DNA of 64,000 nt from Moringa oleifera. Taxonomy: Eukaryota; Streptophyta; Magnoliopsida; Brassicales; Moringaceae. The notes under the pieces were generated by a model. That model saw nothing but the letters and a program-made list of their open reading frames with translations. It did no database searches and was not told the DNA's origin. Every line of letters starts with the position of its first letter. The first letter of the stretch is position 1. Made by a program: the position numbers and the translations under genes. Of this stretch, positions 21,011-34,200 are shown one piece after another. The stretch is taken from the NCBI GenBank assembly GCA_021397835.1, contig JAJFZO010000028.1:3519501-3583500 (forward strand), read 5' to 3'.

Positions 21011-23692
21011 GAAGTATCTTATAAGATCATAAGGTTGAGTAGGGGGACCCTCCAAATTTTTATTGAACTATTTCGTACTCTTTTTCAGATCATGTAACAA
21101 GGCTCTCCTTTTCAAAGAAGACCTTAAAAAAGTTTTTTCTTGGATCATTGAGACTCCATTTTATTCATGTAAGAGGTCTCTTACTTCATTTTCCTTTAGA
21201 AACCCAGTTTTTCCCTCATTAGACCCCATTAACATATTTTTTCATAGTTTTCCTAAAGTGATGTTATAGTTCTTCAGGCTATAAAGTGAAGGGCACCTTC
21301 ATTTAAATGTTTGAATGAGGATAAAATTTAGGTATTAACAGAAGGTATCGTTGCAATTTAACAAAGTTCATAATGTTTAAGTACTATGGTTTTCTGTCTG
21401 TGGACTTTTGAATTAAGGCATAATAAGTTAGCGATTCTTTGATGCTCATTTTTGTTGTTATCATATATTTTAGTTTAGTAACTTAGAACATTGATGTTAG
21501 CATGGCTAATGCATCTACCACTTGACATTTCTTGGAGAGATGGTGAAAGCTTTTTTTTTTTTTTGAATTTTTTTGACAATTCTTTTACCTCTGCATTGTA
21601 TATGATCATTTTGAAATTTTTTATCATCCATTCCCTTTTTATTAATAGACTACCAAGGTAGAATCACCAAATATTTTGAGCTCATCAATTTCTTTATGAA
21701 TGGCTGCTTTTAAATCCATGATGCAAGCTTCATATTCTACTATGTTATTTATTGAGTAGAAGTCCAACCGAGTCATGAATGGACAATACTACCCCTTAAT
21801 TGTAGAATGGATCCGATGTTGCATCCTAGTATATTAGAGACTTTATCAAAATATGATTGCCATGTGCTTCTTTCTGTTGTTTTTTTTCTTCCAAGACTAT
21901 GATTAAGTCTTCATCCAAGAATTCAAACTTAATTGGCCGATAATCTTCATTTGCTCTATCTACCAAGAAATCTGACACCACATTACTTTTCACAACTTTT
22001 CAAGATATGTATCATAAGTCATATTTTGAGAATAGTACTTCCCATCTAGCTAACCAACCTAAAATTGAGGTTTTTGTCGAACAAATGTCTTGTCGGATCT
22101 AACTTGTTAATGATCCATGTAGTATGACTAAGTATTATCATAGTTCATGAGCTACCTATACCAATGCTCAACATACATTCTTTATTGATGAATACTTCAC
22201 CATATAACCCGTGAATTATAATTGAGTAATATATGGCATGCTATTTTATTTTTTTTTTCATCTTGTTGTACTAGAATGTATCCATGCGACCTTTCATATA
22301 CTATCAAATATAGCAACGATAATTTACCTTGTATTGGAGGCATTAATAATAAAGGATTTGTTACATAATTTTTTATTTTGTCCAATGCCTTTTGTTAAGC
22401 CTCGCTCATTCCCCTATTTTATTCTTTCTTAGCATTTAAAATTGGATCGCATAAATCAGTTAATTATGAGATAAATCTTGAGAAGTAATTTAAAAAACCC
22501 AAGAAACCTCTAACTTCATTGATAGTTTTTGAAGCATGTCGATTTTGAATAGCTTTCACTTTATTAAGATTTATTTCGATTCAATGGCATTCAATTCGAA
22601 TGTCTAGAAAACTATTTCTTCTCTTTTAGATGTTTCAATGTAATGATATTCTCCTAAAGCAGTCGTGATCGTGTCATCTTCTACTTTTATTATGATTACT
22701 CTCTCTTCCATAACCATCTTAACAATTTGGTAAAGAATAAATGGAATTGCTCTTTTGGTGTGTATTGAAGGTCTTCCCAACAGCATATTGTAGGATGGAA
22801 ATATATCCATTACTTAGAATTTGATGAGATAATGTATGGGTCCAAATTTCAATGATAGGTCTATTACCCTTTGGACCCTACTGCTAGACCTATCAAAAGC
22901 CTGGACTATTAAGTTATTTTGCCTCAGGTGGCTTAGATCTACCAAAAGCATGTCAAGGGTGCATCTTGGCACTACATTAAAGAGGATCCGTTGTTGATGA
23001 ATTTCGCAAAAATGTTATGCCTATGTATTATGCTGGTATATATAAGGATTTAGTTGATCCTCTAGCATCCGAGGGAATCTTGTCATTTACCAATAATATC
23101 AAGTTATGTTATGATATGTCCCACTAGATCTTTCACTTGATCTATAAAGATTTTCGAGAGTACTTACACATTTTTAAATACTTTCAATAGTGCATCTCAA
23201 TGAGGTTTTGAGTCAAAAATTAAAGATAGAAAGGATATTTTAGCCAGAGTCTTCATTAGCTGATCGATTCTACTATATTTGCAATGCTCGATATATTTCA
23301 AACACTTTAGGGCCTTTTATTCCTTCAACAGCTACACCATCTCTTTTTTTCTATTTTCTCATTCGCTATTTCAGTAGCTTTATTCTTGGTGAGCTTTGGT
23401 AATTCTTGTTCTTTAAGCCTAATCATCTTAACTAATGTCGTAGGTCTATAGCATCGCCTGCTACGAGTTATATGATTTGATTTTGTGATGTTATTCACTT
23501 CATCTTCTTTTTATATTTAGGCCTTATAATGCAAAAGGAATGTATGGTTGTTCTGATATGAGAAGGGTGCTAGGATTCTAGATACTAGCTTTGATTTATC
23601 CATTCAAATTGAATGGTCAACAGTATCGATGCCTAGCATATTGATTTGATGTTGACAATGAATGGGTAACAGATTATTGGTAATGTTAGGAT
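21011..23692 (-). pseudogene. Pol fragment copy 1: RNase H, RT, protease, linker
   Basis: Minus strand, in order right to left. Near 23250-23350 is the gag-protease linker (LEFLK..SKYSRIDQL-type). At about 22600-22990 is the aspartic protease (MDIFPSYNMLLGRPSIHTKR). At about 22100-22590 is the end of RT with RNase H onset (IKNYVTNPLLLMPPIQGK, GYILVQQDEKK). RNase H is at 21500-21790 (AEYEACIMDLKAAIHKEID, FGDSTLVVY, then VVDALAMLTSM). The RT palm core is largely missing and integrase is absent. This is the Tat/Ogre lineage. All parts are broken by stops and shifts. Confidence 0.75.
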
Positions 23693-24575
23693 TCTTCGAT
23701 TTTGTCTGAGAGGGAAAGTGTGCTCAATTATGACCCTAATCCTTGTTTGGATGTCTTAATAATAACTTTACCTAGCTGAGTTCCATTGCATCACTCATTT
23801 CCTTCAAACTCAAGTCTTGATTTCAAGTTTTGGTTGCAATTCTTAGCCTTCTCATGCATTTTGCCCTTCTCTATATAACTTTTAACTTGAATTTCACTAT
23901 TTGACTAAAGGACTTAGTTTGAATTATGTTGAAGATTACCCTAAGTGCATCATTTTTGGGCAAACTGCCAAGTTAGTAACTCCACCTTGCCACATAAGAG
24001 TTCTTATTGACTAGGCAAGTTTGCTTCCACTTAAATGCTACCAAGTTAATGCTACCTATCACATCAACTTATTTTTTCTTAATTAACCTTTTAGACTGAT
24101 GTGGCAGTATTGCCAATTACATCTGCCACATCAATTAATGAATAGATAAGTGAGTGCAACTCCATCCCTATTACCTTGTTAACATCACACCATTTACTTT
24201 TTGCCACATCACTAATTTCCTTATGCTGTTAACAGCTAGATTGCCTTATCAGTTAAAGCCTCCTCTAATAGTGTCATGCTATGTCTACACCTCATCACAT
24301 ATCAATAGAAATAACCCAATTACACCATGCCACATCAGTAGTGTCGCCTTTGAAGCCCTTCCCAATGCGTCTTCCCCAATGGCTAAATCTTTTTTAATAT
24401 ATTTTCTTTCACTCTTTTGAGTCTTCCTAATCACTTTACTTTAGAAAATGTTTTTTGCTCACTCTGATCTCTACAGACGCTTTTAAGATAAGTTTTCCTT
24501 TTCTTTTAATGAAGTCTTTTCTTTCTAGATAAATTCATTTTGTTTTTACTCTCATTTTTTGTTTACATTAACTAG
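23693..24575 (-). repeat. Truncated LTR at start of second block
   Basis: It matches 16745-17660 nearly throughout (CTAGCTGAGTTCCAT, ACTCAAGTCTTGATTTC, TTAATTAACCTTTTAGACTGATGTGG). The left part of the LTR, including its TGTCA end, is missing; it abuts the pol of the first block. Confidence 0.65.
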
Positions 24576-25778
24576 TACGAAATTTGTAAGTCCCTCAGTG
24601 ATTACTACTAAGGACTTGGCTAGGATTATAAGCTATTCCTTTCTCATCTAATGTGTTCGAGGAATGTCTTAAGGGAGACTTGAGACGTCTTCTAAGCATA
24701 CTGTTTAAAGTGATATGCAAGAATTATAAGCTATTCCTCTCTCATCTAATCCTCAATCCTTGGAGAATCCTTGTCACCTTTTCTATTAATTGTTTAGATT
24801 TAAAAATCACATATTTATCATCCCTAGTTTTTTTTATAAATATTTTGTGAACTAAAATAATTGTATAGTGATCTAGGACACCTTATGAAATTTTGATGCT
24901 TTTCGTCAAAGAGGCATCCATTATTTGTTTATGAACTCCCCAAAGCAATAAAATGCTAAAGGTAATCATATTTTTAGGTGATTTGGAATAAAATTCCTTT
25001 TAAGATCAATCAATGGACTCATCTAAATCAAGAATATGATGCTAATGTTACCTTTTATGAGCTTCTTACTGCTTTTAAGTAGATTTTGGCAAGCAGCAAG
25101 AAGACTCTACCTATACCCACATTTTTTAGTGATTCATGGATAGCTAAAGTGCACTCTAATCTCATTGCTCAAGAGCTTAATCCAATGTCAACTTTTAGAA
25201 AGCTCTTTAACCCTTATCTTACACCTCCCCTCAAAAGGCAGACTCTCCCTCAGAGTTTTCTTTAGTAAATTCATCTTCTACTAACCCTGGCCTTCCTTCC
25301 CTGATTAGGAGAACTCAACCTGGATATGATTCTTAACCTATCCCCATAGACGAGTCAAAATCTCCATCATCATCAATTAGGCTTATATGATTCTTATTTT
25401 ATGAGTTTACACTTTTGGTAAACTATCACTAACTCTTTTTTTGTTTTTACTATAGATTAGTTTTTTATAATGCCTAGAAGTGGAAAATAGAGCTTCAAAA
25501 AGGTAGTTAAAGTGGCAAGAATATACCTCAAAGCACCTTTTCTAAGAAAGGCAAAATGGTAACACTCTTATTATAGAAGAAAGCACTCAATAGAGTATGC
25601 CTTCCCATATGGTGACTTTTGTAGACTTCTCTCTTAACAAGAGTCTGTAACAGTTACCACTACTTTCCAAGCTCAAAAAATTAAGAAACTCATTCAATAG
25701 TAGTACTATCCACCTTAACCTCTACAACCCAATTAGACAGAGAGGGTACACCTAGAGATCACTGCCCTCATGGCTGAG

Positions 25779-25860
25779 GTATGTGTATGCTTAGCTAGCA
25801 CACTTTTTATATATATATATATATATACATATTATTGACTCATAAATCCTTTTATTATAG
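25779..25860 (+). other. Intron of aORF2 copy 2
   Basis: GAG|GTATGTG donor, (AT)n and T-rich interior, and TTTTATTATAG|GTTATACAG acceptor. The intron is 82 bp, with both borders intact. It is at the same place as in copy 1 and in the inverted copy (donor at 62527). Confidence 0.7.
25807..25828. repeat. (AT)n microsatellite
   Basis: An uninterrupted AT dinucleotide run of about 22 bp within the aORF2 intron. Confidence 0.9.
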
Positions 25861-26579
25861 GTTATACAGAAATCTACTTTAATAGCAGAGGAATACAAGA
25901 TTCAGAACTAAGTTGAATCTATATTCAAAGAGGCAAAAAAAAGCTCTTAAAAAGGCTAGGAAAAGAAAAGTTGAGTTCACAGCAAAAGTCTCCTCTCTCA
26001 AGTAGCAAAAGCAAAAGGCATACCAAAAGATCTTTGTTATGAAAGCAAATAGGAAAAAATGAAGGTAACTTTTGAGTTTCAATAGAAGAAAGTGAAGAAA
26101 AAGCACCTAAAACAACTAGTAACTACTAAGAAAGAGGAATTAGCAGCTTTTAAGGATAGTGAAGAACTAAACAAAGTGATGTTGGAAGAATGTGCAAAAG
26201 TTTTTTGGGAAGTCAAGAAGCATACTAAAGTAAAATTGCTAAAGAAGGATCCTAACTTCAACCTAAACTTTGTCACAACTGAGCCAGCACATCCACCATT
26301 TCTTAGGCCATTCCAATAATACCTAAGTTATAGAGAACCCTGTCTTTATATCTCTTGACTCCATGCGCCAAATTCTACAGGAGTTGAACAAAGACTTTGC
26401 TGACTTTAAAGAGAAAAATTCTTAAATGTATTTCATTTTGTATTTCAAATTCAATGTAATCCATTTAACATCTGAAATAAAATGGACTCTTTTTTTTTTT
26501 AACTTCTTGCACCCTTTTAGATGTTTCTTCTTTAGATACTGTCATAATTTTAAAAGATAAAGACAAAAGGAGAAGAATT

Positions 26580-27130
26580 TAGAATCTTTTATATTCACTC
26601 TTTATTATCCATATATTTCTCTAACTTTCCCTTAAAACTTCTTATTCCTCTTTGAACACATGGTAGAATATTCCAAGGAAGAGTATCATAAGTACAATAT
26701 TCATTGTATCCTCTCAAAAAGACTTTTTCACACTATCTTTTGGAGATTTCAAAATTTTTTTCTAGTCATAGGGCAAACTCTTCCAAAGAAGAATGTAAAA
26801 AAAAAAAAAAATACAAAGTAAGTGTCTAGACACTTTACTTCATTCAAATATAAGACCTAAATGTCTTAATATTCTATCTATCCTCTCAAAAAGACTCTCT
26901 CTCACTTTCCTTTGAAAATTCAGACTCTTTCTTAGTCATAGTGTGGACTTTGCTAAGGAAGAGTGTCGAAATGCAAAGTGAGTCTTGAATACTCTACCTT
27001 TACAATCTTAAATGAATTTCTTTTAAACATAGGATCTTAAAATCTTAATACTCATTATGCTCCTTTAGGAAGACTTTCAATCACTTATCCTAGAAGATTG
27101 TTGTACATTATTCCCTATTCGTGAATAGTG
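26580..27130. repeat. About 175-bp tandem repeats between aORF2 and pol, copy 2
   Basis: AATATTCATTGTATCCTCTC (about 26696), AATATTCTATCTATCCTCTC (about 26867) and AATACTCATTATGCTCCTTT (about 27046) mark three units, matching the array at 20480-21010. Confidence 0.7.
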
Positions 27131-30100
27131 TCTTGTAAGATCAAAAGGTTAAGTAAAGAAACATTCCAAATTTTCATTGAACCTTTCCATACCCTCTCAG
27201 ATCCTGTAACAATATAATCCTTTTCAAAGAGAACTCATAAATTCTAAATCTCAAGAGATCTTTTAAGCTTGTGGGAAAAGTGTTGATAATTGTAAGAAGA
27301 CCTTAAAGAAGGGTTTTCTTGAATCATTGAGACTCCACTTTTTTCATTTAAAAGGTCACCAACATGATTTTCCCTTAAAAACCCAATTTTTCCCTCATCA
27401 GACCCTATTAACACCTTTTTTCATAGTCTTCCTAAAGTGATGTTTTAGTTCTTGCACCTATAAAGTGACAGTACCACCTTCAATTAAATGTTTGAGTGAG
27501 GATAAAATTTAGGTTTAATGTAGGGTATAACTATTATTTGACGAAGTTCGTGATGTCTAAGTACCATGGTTTTTCGTTTTTGGACTTTTTAATTGAGGCA
27601 TAATAAGGTAATGATTCTTTAATGCTCATCCTTGCTGTTGTCATATATTTTGGTTTAATAACTTGGAACATTGATGCCAACATGGCTAATCCATCCACCA
27701 TTTGATTTTCTTTCTTAGGGAGATAGTGAAAGCTGATTATTTTTTAAAAAGTTTTTTGCCAATTCTTTTACCATTACATCATATATGATCATTTTGAAAT
27801 TTTTTTATCGTCCATTCCCCTTTTGATTGATAGATTACTAAGGTAGAATCACCGAACACTTCGAGCTTTGCAATTTCTTTGTCAATGGTTGCCTCTAAAT
27901 GCATGATGCAAGCTTCATATTCTGCTATATTATTTGTTGAGTAGAAGTCTAACCGGCTTCTGAATGGACAACATTGCCCCTTAAAAGGTTATAGAATGGA
28001 TTTGATGTCGTATCCTAGAATGTTAGAGGCTTCATCAGAATATAATTGCCATGTGCTTCATTTTGTTTCTTTTTCTTCTAAGACTACGATTAAATCTTCA
28101 TTCGAGAATTCAAGCTTAACTTGCTGATAATATTTCCTTATTGTACCTGCCAAGAAATCTCACACCATGCTGCTTTTCATAGCTTTTTTAGATATGTTTC
28201 ATAAGTCATATTTTGAGAATAGTGCTTCCTATTCGGCTAACCAGCTTAAAAGTGAGGTTTTCTTGAACAAATATTTTAGCGGATCCAACTTGGCAATAAT
28301 CCATGTAGTATGACTTAGCAAATATTATCGTAATCTATGAGTTGCCTATACCAATGTTCAACATAATTTCTTTGTTGATGAATACTTCACTGCATAACCT
28401 CTGAATTATTATTAAAGTAATATATAGCATATTTTTTTATTTTTTATTTTGGGTTTTATCTTGTTGTACGAGAATGTAGCGAAGCGACCTTTCATATGCT
28501 GTCAAATATAACAACGGTAATTTGCACTGTATTAGGGGCATTAATAATAGAGAATTTTTTAAACAATTTTTTATTTTGTCAAATACGTTTTGTTAAGCCT
28601 CATCTTACTCTTGTTTTATTTTTTCTCAACAGTTGAAATCAGTCCCATAGGTCAGTTAATTACGAGATAAATCTTGAGATGTAATTTAAAAAACCCAAGA
28701 AACCTCTAACTTTCTTGACAATTTTTAGAGTGGGTCAATTTTGAATAGCTTTCACTTTGTTGGGATTTACTTCGATTCCTCTTTCATGGATAATGAATCC
28801 CAATAAGTTTTTAAATTTGACTATCAATGTGCATTTGTTCGAATTCAATCTTAAATTGTATTGTCTTAGTCTTTGAAAGAGTTTTCTTAAATGTTTAAAT
28901 GATCTTTTTCCTTTCTAGTTTTAGTAATATCTTCTACATAACTTTAATTGATTTATGCATCATGATATGGAAGAGTGTAACTGTGGCCCGATGATACATA
29001 GTTCTAGCATTTTTAAGCCAAATTGAATAACCCTATAGAAAAATGTCCCTACATCTTGAATGTGGTTTTTTCCATATCTTTCTATGCCATTAATATTTGG
29101 TTATATCCTAAATAGCCATCCATGAACAAGAATATGTGTATTATCCACAAATGTGTTAACGTATGGTAACAAAAAATTATCATTGCGATTGCCTAGTTTA
29201 AATATCTATCATCTACGCATATTTGCATGTGACCATCTATTTTAGATACTAGCACTACATTTACCACCAACTTTAGATATTAGGCTACCACTATGAAACT
29301 AATGTTTAGTAGTTTTTTGGACTTCCTTTTTAGTCTTTAGTAACACTTTTGATTTCATTATCCTGAGTTTCTGTTTCACCAAAGAGCAATCTAGTTTTAA
29401 CGGTAACTTATGTTCTCTTATATCTCAATCCAATCTTAACATATCATTATTCGACCATGTGAACACGTCTAAAAATTCCTGTAATAATTGTATTAACTCT
29501 TGTCTTCTCTCAAGATTCGACAAGGCTCCAATCTTAATTTTACATGTTTCCTCCTTTATTCTTATGTTTACAATCATCGTCTCCTCTTCATGAGGTATAT
29601 TTCCTTTTCTTCTTGCTTAATTTGCTTCAAACTTTTCAAAAATAATTCGTCTTCCTCATGTTCTTTAAAATCAGAGACATCTTTAGAAATTATTTCCTTA
29701 GGGGTAAGCATAAATTTGAAGCCCATACTATTAGAATTTCTAATAGGAGAATGCATTTCTCTCTTAATTTAGGTACATTGATTTTAGGTTCTTATAAATA
29801 ATGGCAAGCACACAAAGAATGAAGTAGAATAGTGTGAGGCATTGATAAAAAAGATTATGCATATGCAAATTTCTTTTTCAATCTATCTAAGTAATCTTTG
29901 TATTATTACATTAAAAATTTAGGATGACCCAAGAGGAGTTTTTTTCCTATTCACTATATTAAGCTTCCAATCCTTTAAATTGGTAACCTAGTTGCTTTTC
30001 TTGAAAATCTCCCATTAGTAGTGCTTTGTTAGCATTATAAAAATCCATTGATTGAAATATTTATTATAAAGAAAGGTTGTAGTTAATCAGGATTGCATGC

Positions 30101-31500
30101 TCTTCTCTCATCCTCCTCATTCATATCTTCCTCTCTATTTTCTTCTTATCCACTCTAGTAATCTCATAGCCTAGGCCCTTCTAGTTTCTATGCTTCTGTA
30201 ATTTCAAGATATGCACTGCCCTTCATAGGATTTGTCCTAGCCCTGCCTTGTTTAGCAACCTTTTCTAATGTTTGGCTCAACTAAAACGCCATATTCTTCA
30301 ATATATATGATTGCCAAGCCCATTAGCATTTAGTGCCATTCACAAATATGAACAATTTGGAAAACTATTTCTTCCTTTCTAGGTGCTTCAATGTAATGGT
30401 ATTCTTTTAAAAGGGTCAATATCATGTCACCCTCGACTTTATTATGATTACTCTCTCTTCCATACTTTACATTTTGGTGGAGAGTAGATGGAATTGCTCC
30501 TCTGGTGTGTACTTAGGGTCTTCCCAGTAACATAGTGTAGGATGGAAATATATCCATTACTTGGAGTTTGATGAGATAATGTATGGGGCCAAATTTCAAT
30601 AATAGGTTTATTACTCTTTGTACCCTACTGTTAGACCCATCAAAGGCCTTGACTGTCAGGTTATTTTGCCTCAGGTGGCTTAGATTTACTGAAAGCATGT
30701 CAAGGGTGCATCTTGGCACTATATTTAAAGAAGATTCGTTATTGATTAGCATCCCAAAAATGTTATGCCCATGTATTCTGCTGATATATCCAAGGCTTTA
30801 GTCGATCCTCTATCATCCGAGGGAATCTTATGATCTATAAATAATATCAAGTTATGTTATGATATGCCCCACTAGATCTTTCACTTCATATATAGAGATT
30901 TTTGAGAGCATGTACATATTTTTCAATACATTTAAGAGTGCATCTCAATGAAGTTTCGAGTCAAAACTTAGGGATAAAAAGGATATTTTAGCTTGAGTCT
31001 TCATCAGTTGATCGATAATGCTATATTTGCTATGCTTGATATATTTCAAAAACTCTAGGGCCTTTTCTTCCTTCAACAGCTGCGCCATCTCTTTTTTCTG
31101 TTTTCTAATTTGCTTTTTCAATAGCTTTATTCTTGGTGAACTTTGGTGATTCTTGTTCTTTATGCCTAATCGTCTCAAATTATGTTGTACTTATGTAGCA
31201 TCGCCTACTATGAGTTATATGGTTTAATGCTATGATGTTACTCACTTTATTTTTATTTTTTATTTTTTTACGTTTAGGTCTTATAATGGCAAAGGAACAC
31301 ATGGTTGTCCTAATACAGGAAAGGTATCGAGATTCTAAATATCAGCTTTGATTTACCCACACATTCCTCAAAGTTAGAGTTCATGGGGTTTTTAACTTTG
31401 AATATGTGAGGTCTCATGCCTTCAATAATTAGAATTGCATGTTCAACAATATCGATGTCTAGTATGTTGATTTAATGTTGACAATAAGCAAGTAGCATAT
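27131..31500 (-). pseudogene. Pol copy 2: RNase H, RT, protease, linker
   Basis: This is the fullest pol here. RNase H at 27660-28000 is open over NNIAEYEACIMHLEATIDKE, then KLEVFGDSTLV and QSKGEW. RT at 28400-29400 shows DGYLGYNQ-like, GLKNA-like and HDMMHK-type blocks. The catalytic YVDD reads YVED and lies beside a frameshift near 28930. Protease at 30430-30760 reads MLINNESSLNIVPRCTLDML and VMDIFPSYTMLLGRP. The active-site D-x-G-S has become N-x-E-S, so it is dead. The linker EKALEFLKYIKHSKYSIIDQ lies at 30990-31090. No integrase lies between RNase H and the tandem repeats. The family is Tat/Ogre Ty3/gypsy. Confidence 0.8.
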
Positions 31501-34200
31501 TATTGGTAATGTTAGGATGGTTGTCATTTTAAATGCTAATATTTCGGGTAAAGGGTTGTATCTTGTGGTGTTAGCATCATACCATTTCGGGTAAAGGGTT
31601 TATAATGGATTTACAATAAAAGAACGATCAATTTCTATTCTAATAGATTTTAGAAGAGCTCACATTATGAATAGGGTAAAGTCCTAATTAGCAGTTTTTT
31701 TCATTGTTGGTGTAGTTGATCTTGCTTTTTATTGCTGCTGTTGCCCGATGTGGCAGTTGGCGAAGTAATTTACACCATTGCAAAGGTAGATTGAGAGATG
31801 AAATTTGTTTCTCTTTCCTTTATCCTGGGCGATAAAAGTTTTCTTAACTTGTGTTGGGTCTATTAGCTTCTCAGTATGAATAGAACATTCTAAGAATTCT
31901 CCTGTTTAGACGATGTCTACAAGTTTTTTCCCTACCATGGTGATCAGACGTTCATAACATGGGCCTTTGAGAGTTTTATAAATGTTTCTAATAGCTCTTT
32001 ATCTGTGGATCGTAATTGTACTTTCACTGCTACCTTTCTCCATCTTCGAATGTATTCTTTATGGTCTTAGTGGAAAATTTGTTCTTGTTATATAGGGTAG
32101 CCATCCTAGGGGCTCCCTTTGCCACGTGCTTATAGTGTTTTATAAATGTGATAGCCAGGTCCCTCCAAGTTAGGATTTTCAAAGGTTCTAGAGCAGTATA
32201 CCAATCTAAAGCTTCATCCTTTAGACTATTTTAAAAAATAATGTATCAGTTATTTTTGATTGTTTTGATGCTCATGCATCTTATGGAGATATATTCTAAG
32301 TATGTCTTTGGGCATTCGGTTCCATTAAACATGTTGAATTTTAAGGTTTTGAACTTGTGCGGTATTACAAATCCTAGCATTAAGCTCATCCCTTTGATGT
32401 CTATCAGTGTGAATTCGCTTCATCCCTAAAATTCTTTGATATGTTCTACCAAAAACTCTAATTTAGAAAGTAGATCCTAGTGACTAGATCCACCTCATTT
32501 TGCTTTCAATGGGTACTCAACGTTGATATGAATGGGCTCAATAAGTTTCCCACATATATCCATGTTACTTCGTTGTACTCTATAGTATTCTATTCTCAAA
32601 TTGGGTGCATTCCTTGAGGTTCTTATGGCATCAGATCCTATTAGGATGAACATGAAGGGCCCTTTCCTTAAATATCTTTCTTGAGCTGGTGCAAGGGCTT
32701 CCACTTTGTTGTTAAACATTCCCTTAATCAATCCTTCAAATATTTCATCATTTCTTATAATTAGGGGGTGAGGGATGTTTGTATGTCTTTTTGTGCTTAG
32801 GCTAGCTCGGCTAGCATCTTGGCTTAAGCCTTATCCAACCTTTTGAACCAAGCATTTTAATCTTCTATTTCAATGTTTTATGCTTTTGATCTCATGTTAT
32901 ACTCTCGAATGATCATTACTTGCTTTACTTTCTAAATGTTGACCTATATTTATTCAATTTTAATTCCTTTTCTTATGATGCATGTTGTGCCTTCACATAC
33001 AAATGCATGAATGCAAGAAAGATCACATGAAATTCATCTTTTATTTGAAAAGAATGACCTTCATTAGTTCTTAAAAGTATTTCACATTAGAGCCTCAGAG
33101 GCCTTTTCGTACATATAAAGGATTTGATCCAACAATGCTCTAATCCCTTTTTAGTCTAGTTGTTTCATTTAGGTTCAGCAGGCTCTAATTTTTGCATGCA
33201 TTTCTTTGGCCTTCGAACTACTTGATTTGCTTATGTTTTTGATGTTTTACATCGATGCAATAAATTTCTTTAGCCTTTTTTCCCATACTTTTACACTCAT
33301 GGTAGTTTGTTCAAGCTCTGCTCTAAGGTTATCTTGATCTAATTGTTGTACAAGATTATTGATCTTGTGAGTATATTTAATCTCTTTTTGTCGTTGGTAC
33401 TATTGTACTTTGTTAATTCTTCTTTCATGTTTCCTTTTAATACTACTAATGACTTTTCGTAATTTCTTGTTCTTTTTTTTTCTTCTTGTATGGCCTTCGC
33501 CTTCTTTTCAAGTTCTCAATGAAGATCTTTGTTCTTGAAGATGTGTTATGCCATTTTTCCTTTAAAGAACTTTCTTAAGTCGTCAACCTCTGCTTTTATG
33601 ACCTGATTTTCTCTTTATGTTCTTTAGATAATTTCTTCTTAAGTTTATATTTCACATTGTTCGGATACCTTTTCTTGTTACCCTTAAGTTCTCCCTAATT
33701 CCTGAGCTCTATTCATTTTTGGAATCATTCCATCTTAGTTCTTTGAGGATTGACTCTTATGAAAGTTTGAACAAAGGACAACCATGGTGGTAGAACCATA
33801 TTCTGAAACCGGCTATTCTTCCATGATTTTTGTTTCAAAGTAGTGTTGGCCACCCATTTACTTTGAACCATTAACGTGGGTCTTTCCTAGGCTCAATGAA
33901 TTATTATTATTCTTTTTTAGGCCCATGGATTAATATATTAGAACCTTTTCTTCATTAATTCTTGCAAGGTAGGTGTGAGCTGCTTGGCTCTTAGTTGTCT
34001 CAAGATTGTAAAAGGTGTACAGTGTATTCTTGAGCGTAATCCTAGTAGGAGAATACTTTAAAAGTTTCCCACCTTGAATAGCACAGCATTGTAGGATAAC
34101 CTTGGGGCTATCCATTGAATTTGTTCTTTTGTTAGAGTATATAACAATTTTGCCCATTCATAGTTTGTACTAGGTTTTCACACCTTGTTTGAGATCTTCA
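31501..34200 (-). pseudogene. Tat/Ogre gag copy 1
   Basis: Minus-strand pieces include, near 32000-32200, the retrotransposon gag core (AITFIKHYKHVAKGAPRMAT, then LYNKNKFSTKTIKN). At 32495-32731 is a stretch shared with copy 2 (AQERYLRKGPFMF, SDAIRTSRNAPNLR). Further upstream, 32750-33700 is a Lys/Glu/Gln-rich coiled-coil-like region. At about 33930-34060 is the segment TTKSQAAHTYLARINEEKV, also in copy 2. This would be the Gag of the block to its left, with its primer-binding site at 35532. Many stops are present. Confidence 0.7.

Larger units (their letters stand above)
16745..23692 (-). mobile_element. First copy of a duplicated LTR-aORF2-pol block
   Basis: This block (part of LTR A, aORF2, 170-bp repeats, RNase H, RT, protease and linker) is repeated in the same order and orientation from 23693. 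By eye the two are roughly 85% alike where compared. At about 23690 the first copy stops inside the protease linker and the sequence switches to LTR. Neither copy contains an integrase. Confidence 0.65.
24576..26319 (+). pseudogene. aORF2 copy 2: antisense extra ORF with intron
   Basis: The start codon position of copy 1 reads ACG here. The conserved block is clear in an open stretch at 24653-24850 (MFEECLKGDLR, LILNPWRILVTFSINC, ITYLSSLVFF). A basic, Ser-rich middle follows at about 25470-25700, then an intron at 25779-25860. The C-terminal exon is a Lys/Glu-rich coiled-coil. Its last 75 codons are open (KKKHLKQLVTTKKEELAAFK and VMLEECAKVFWEVKKHTK), ending PFLRPFQ at a TAA. Stops elsewhere make it a pseudogene. 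It lies opposite to pol, between the 3' LTR and RNase H. Function unknown. Confidence 0.65.

Noticed and set aside
26079..26276. Minus-strand frame opposite aORF2 copy 2
   Set aside because: Shadow of the plus-strand coiled-coil exon, giving Phe/Ser-rich sequence expected from antisense of Lys/Glu codons.
29500..29772. 90-codon plus-strand frame in pol copy 2
   Set aside because: It is a shadow of the minus-strand region between protease and RT, and no plus-strand domain is visible.
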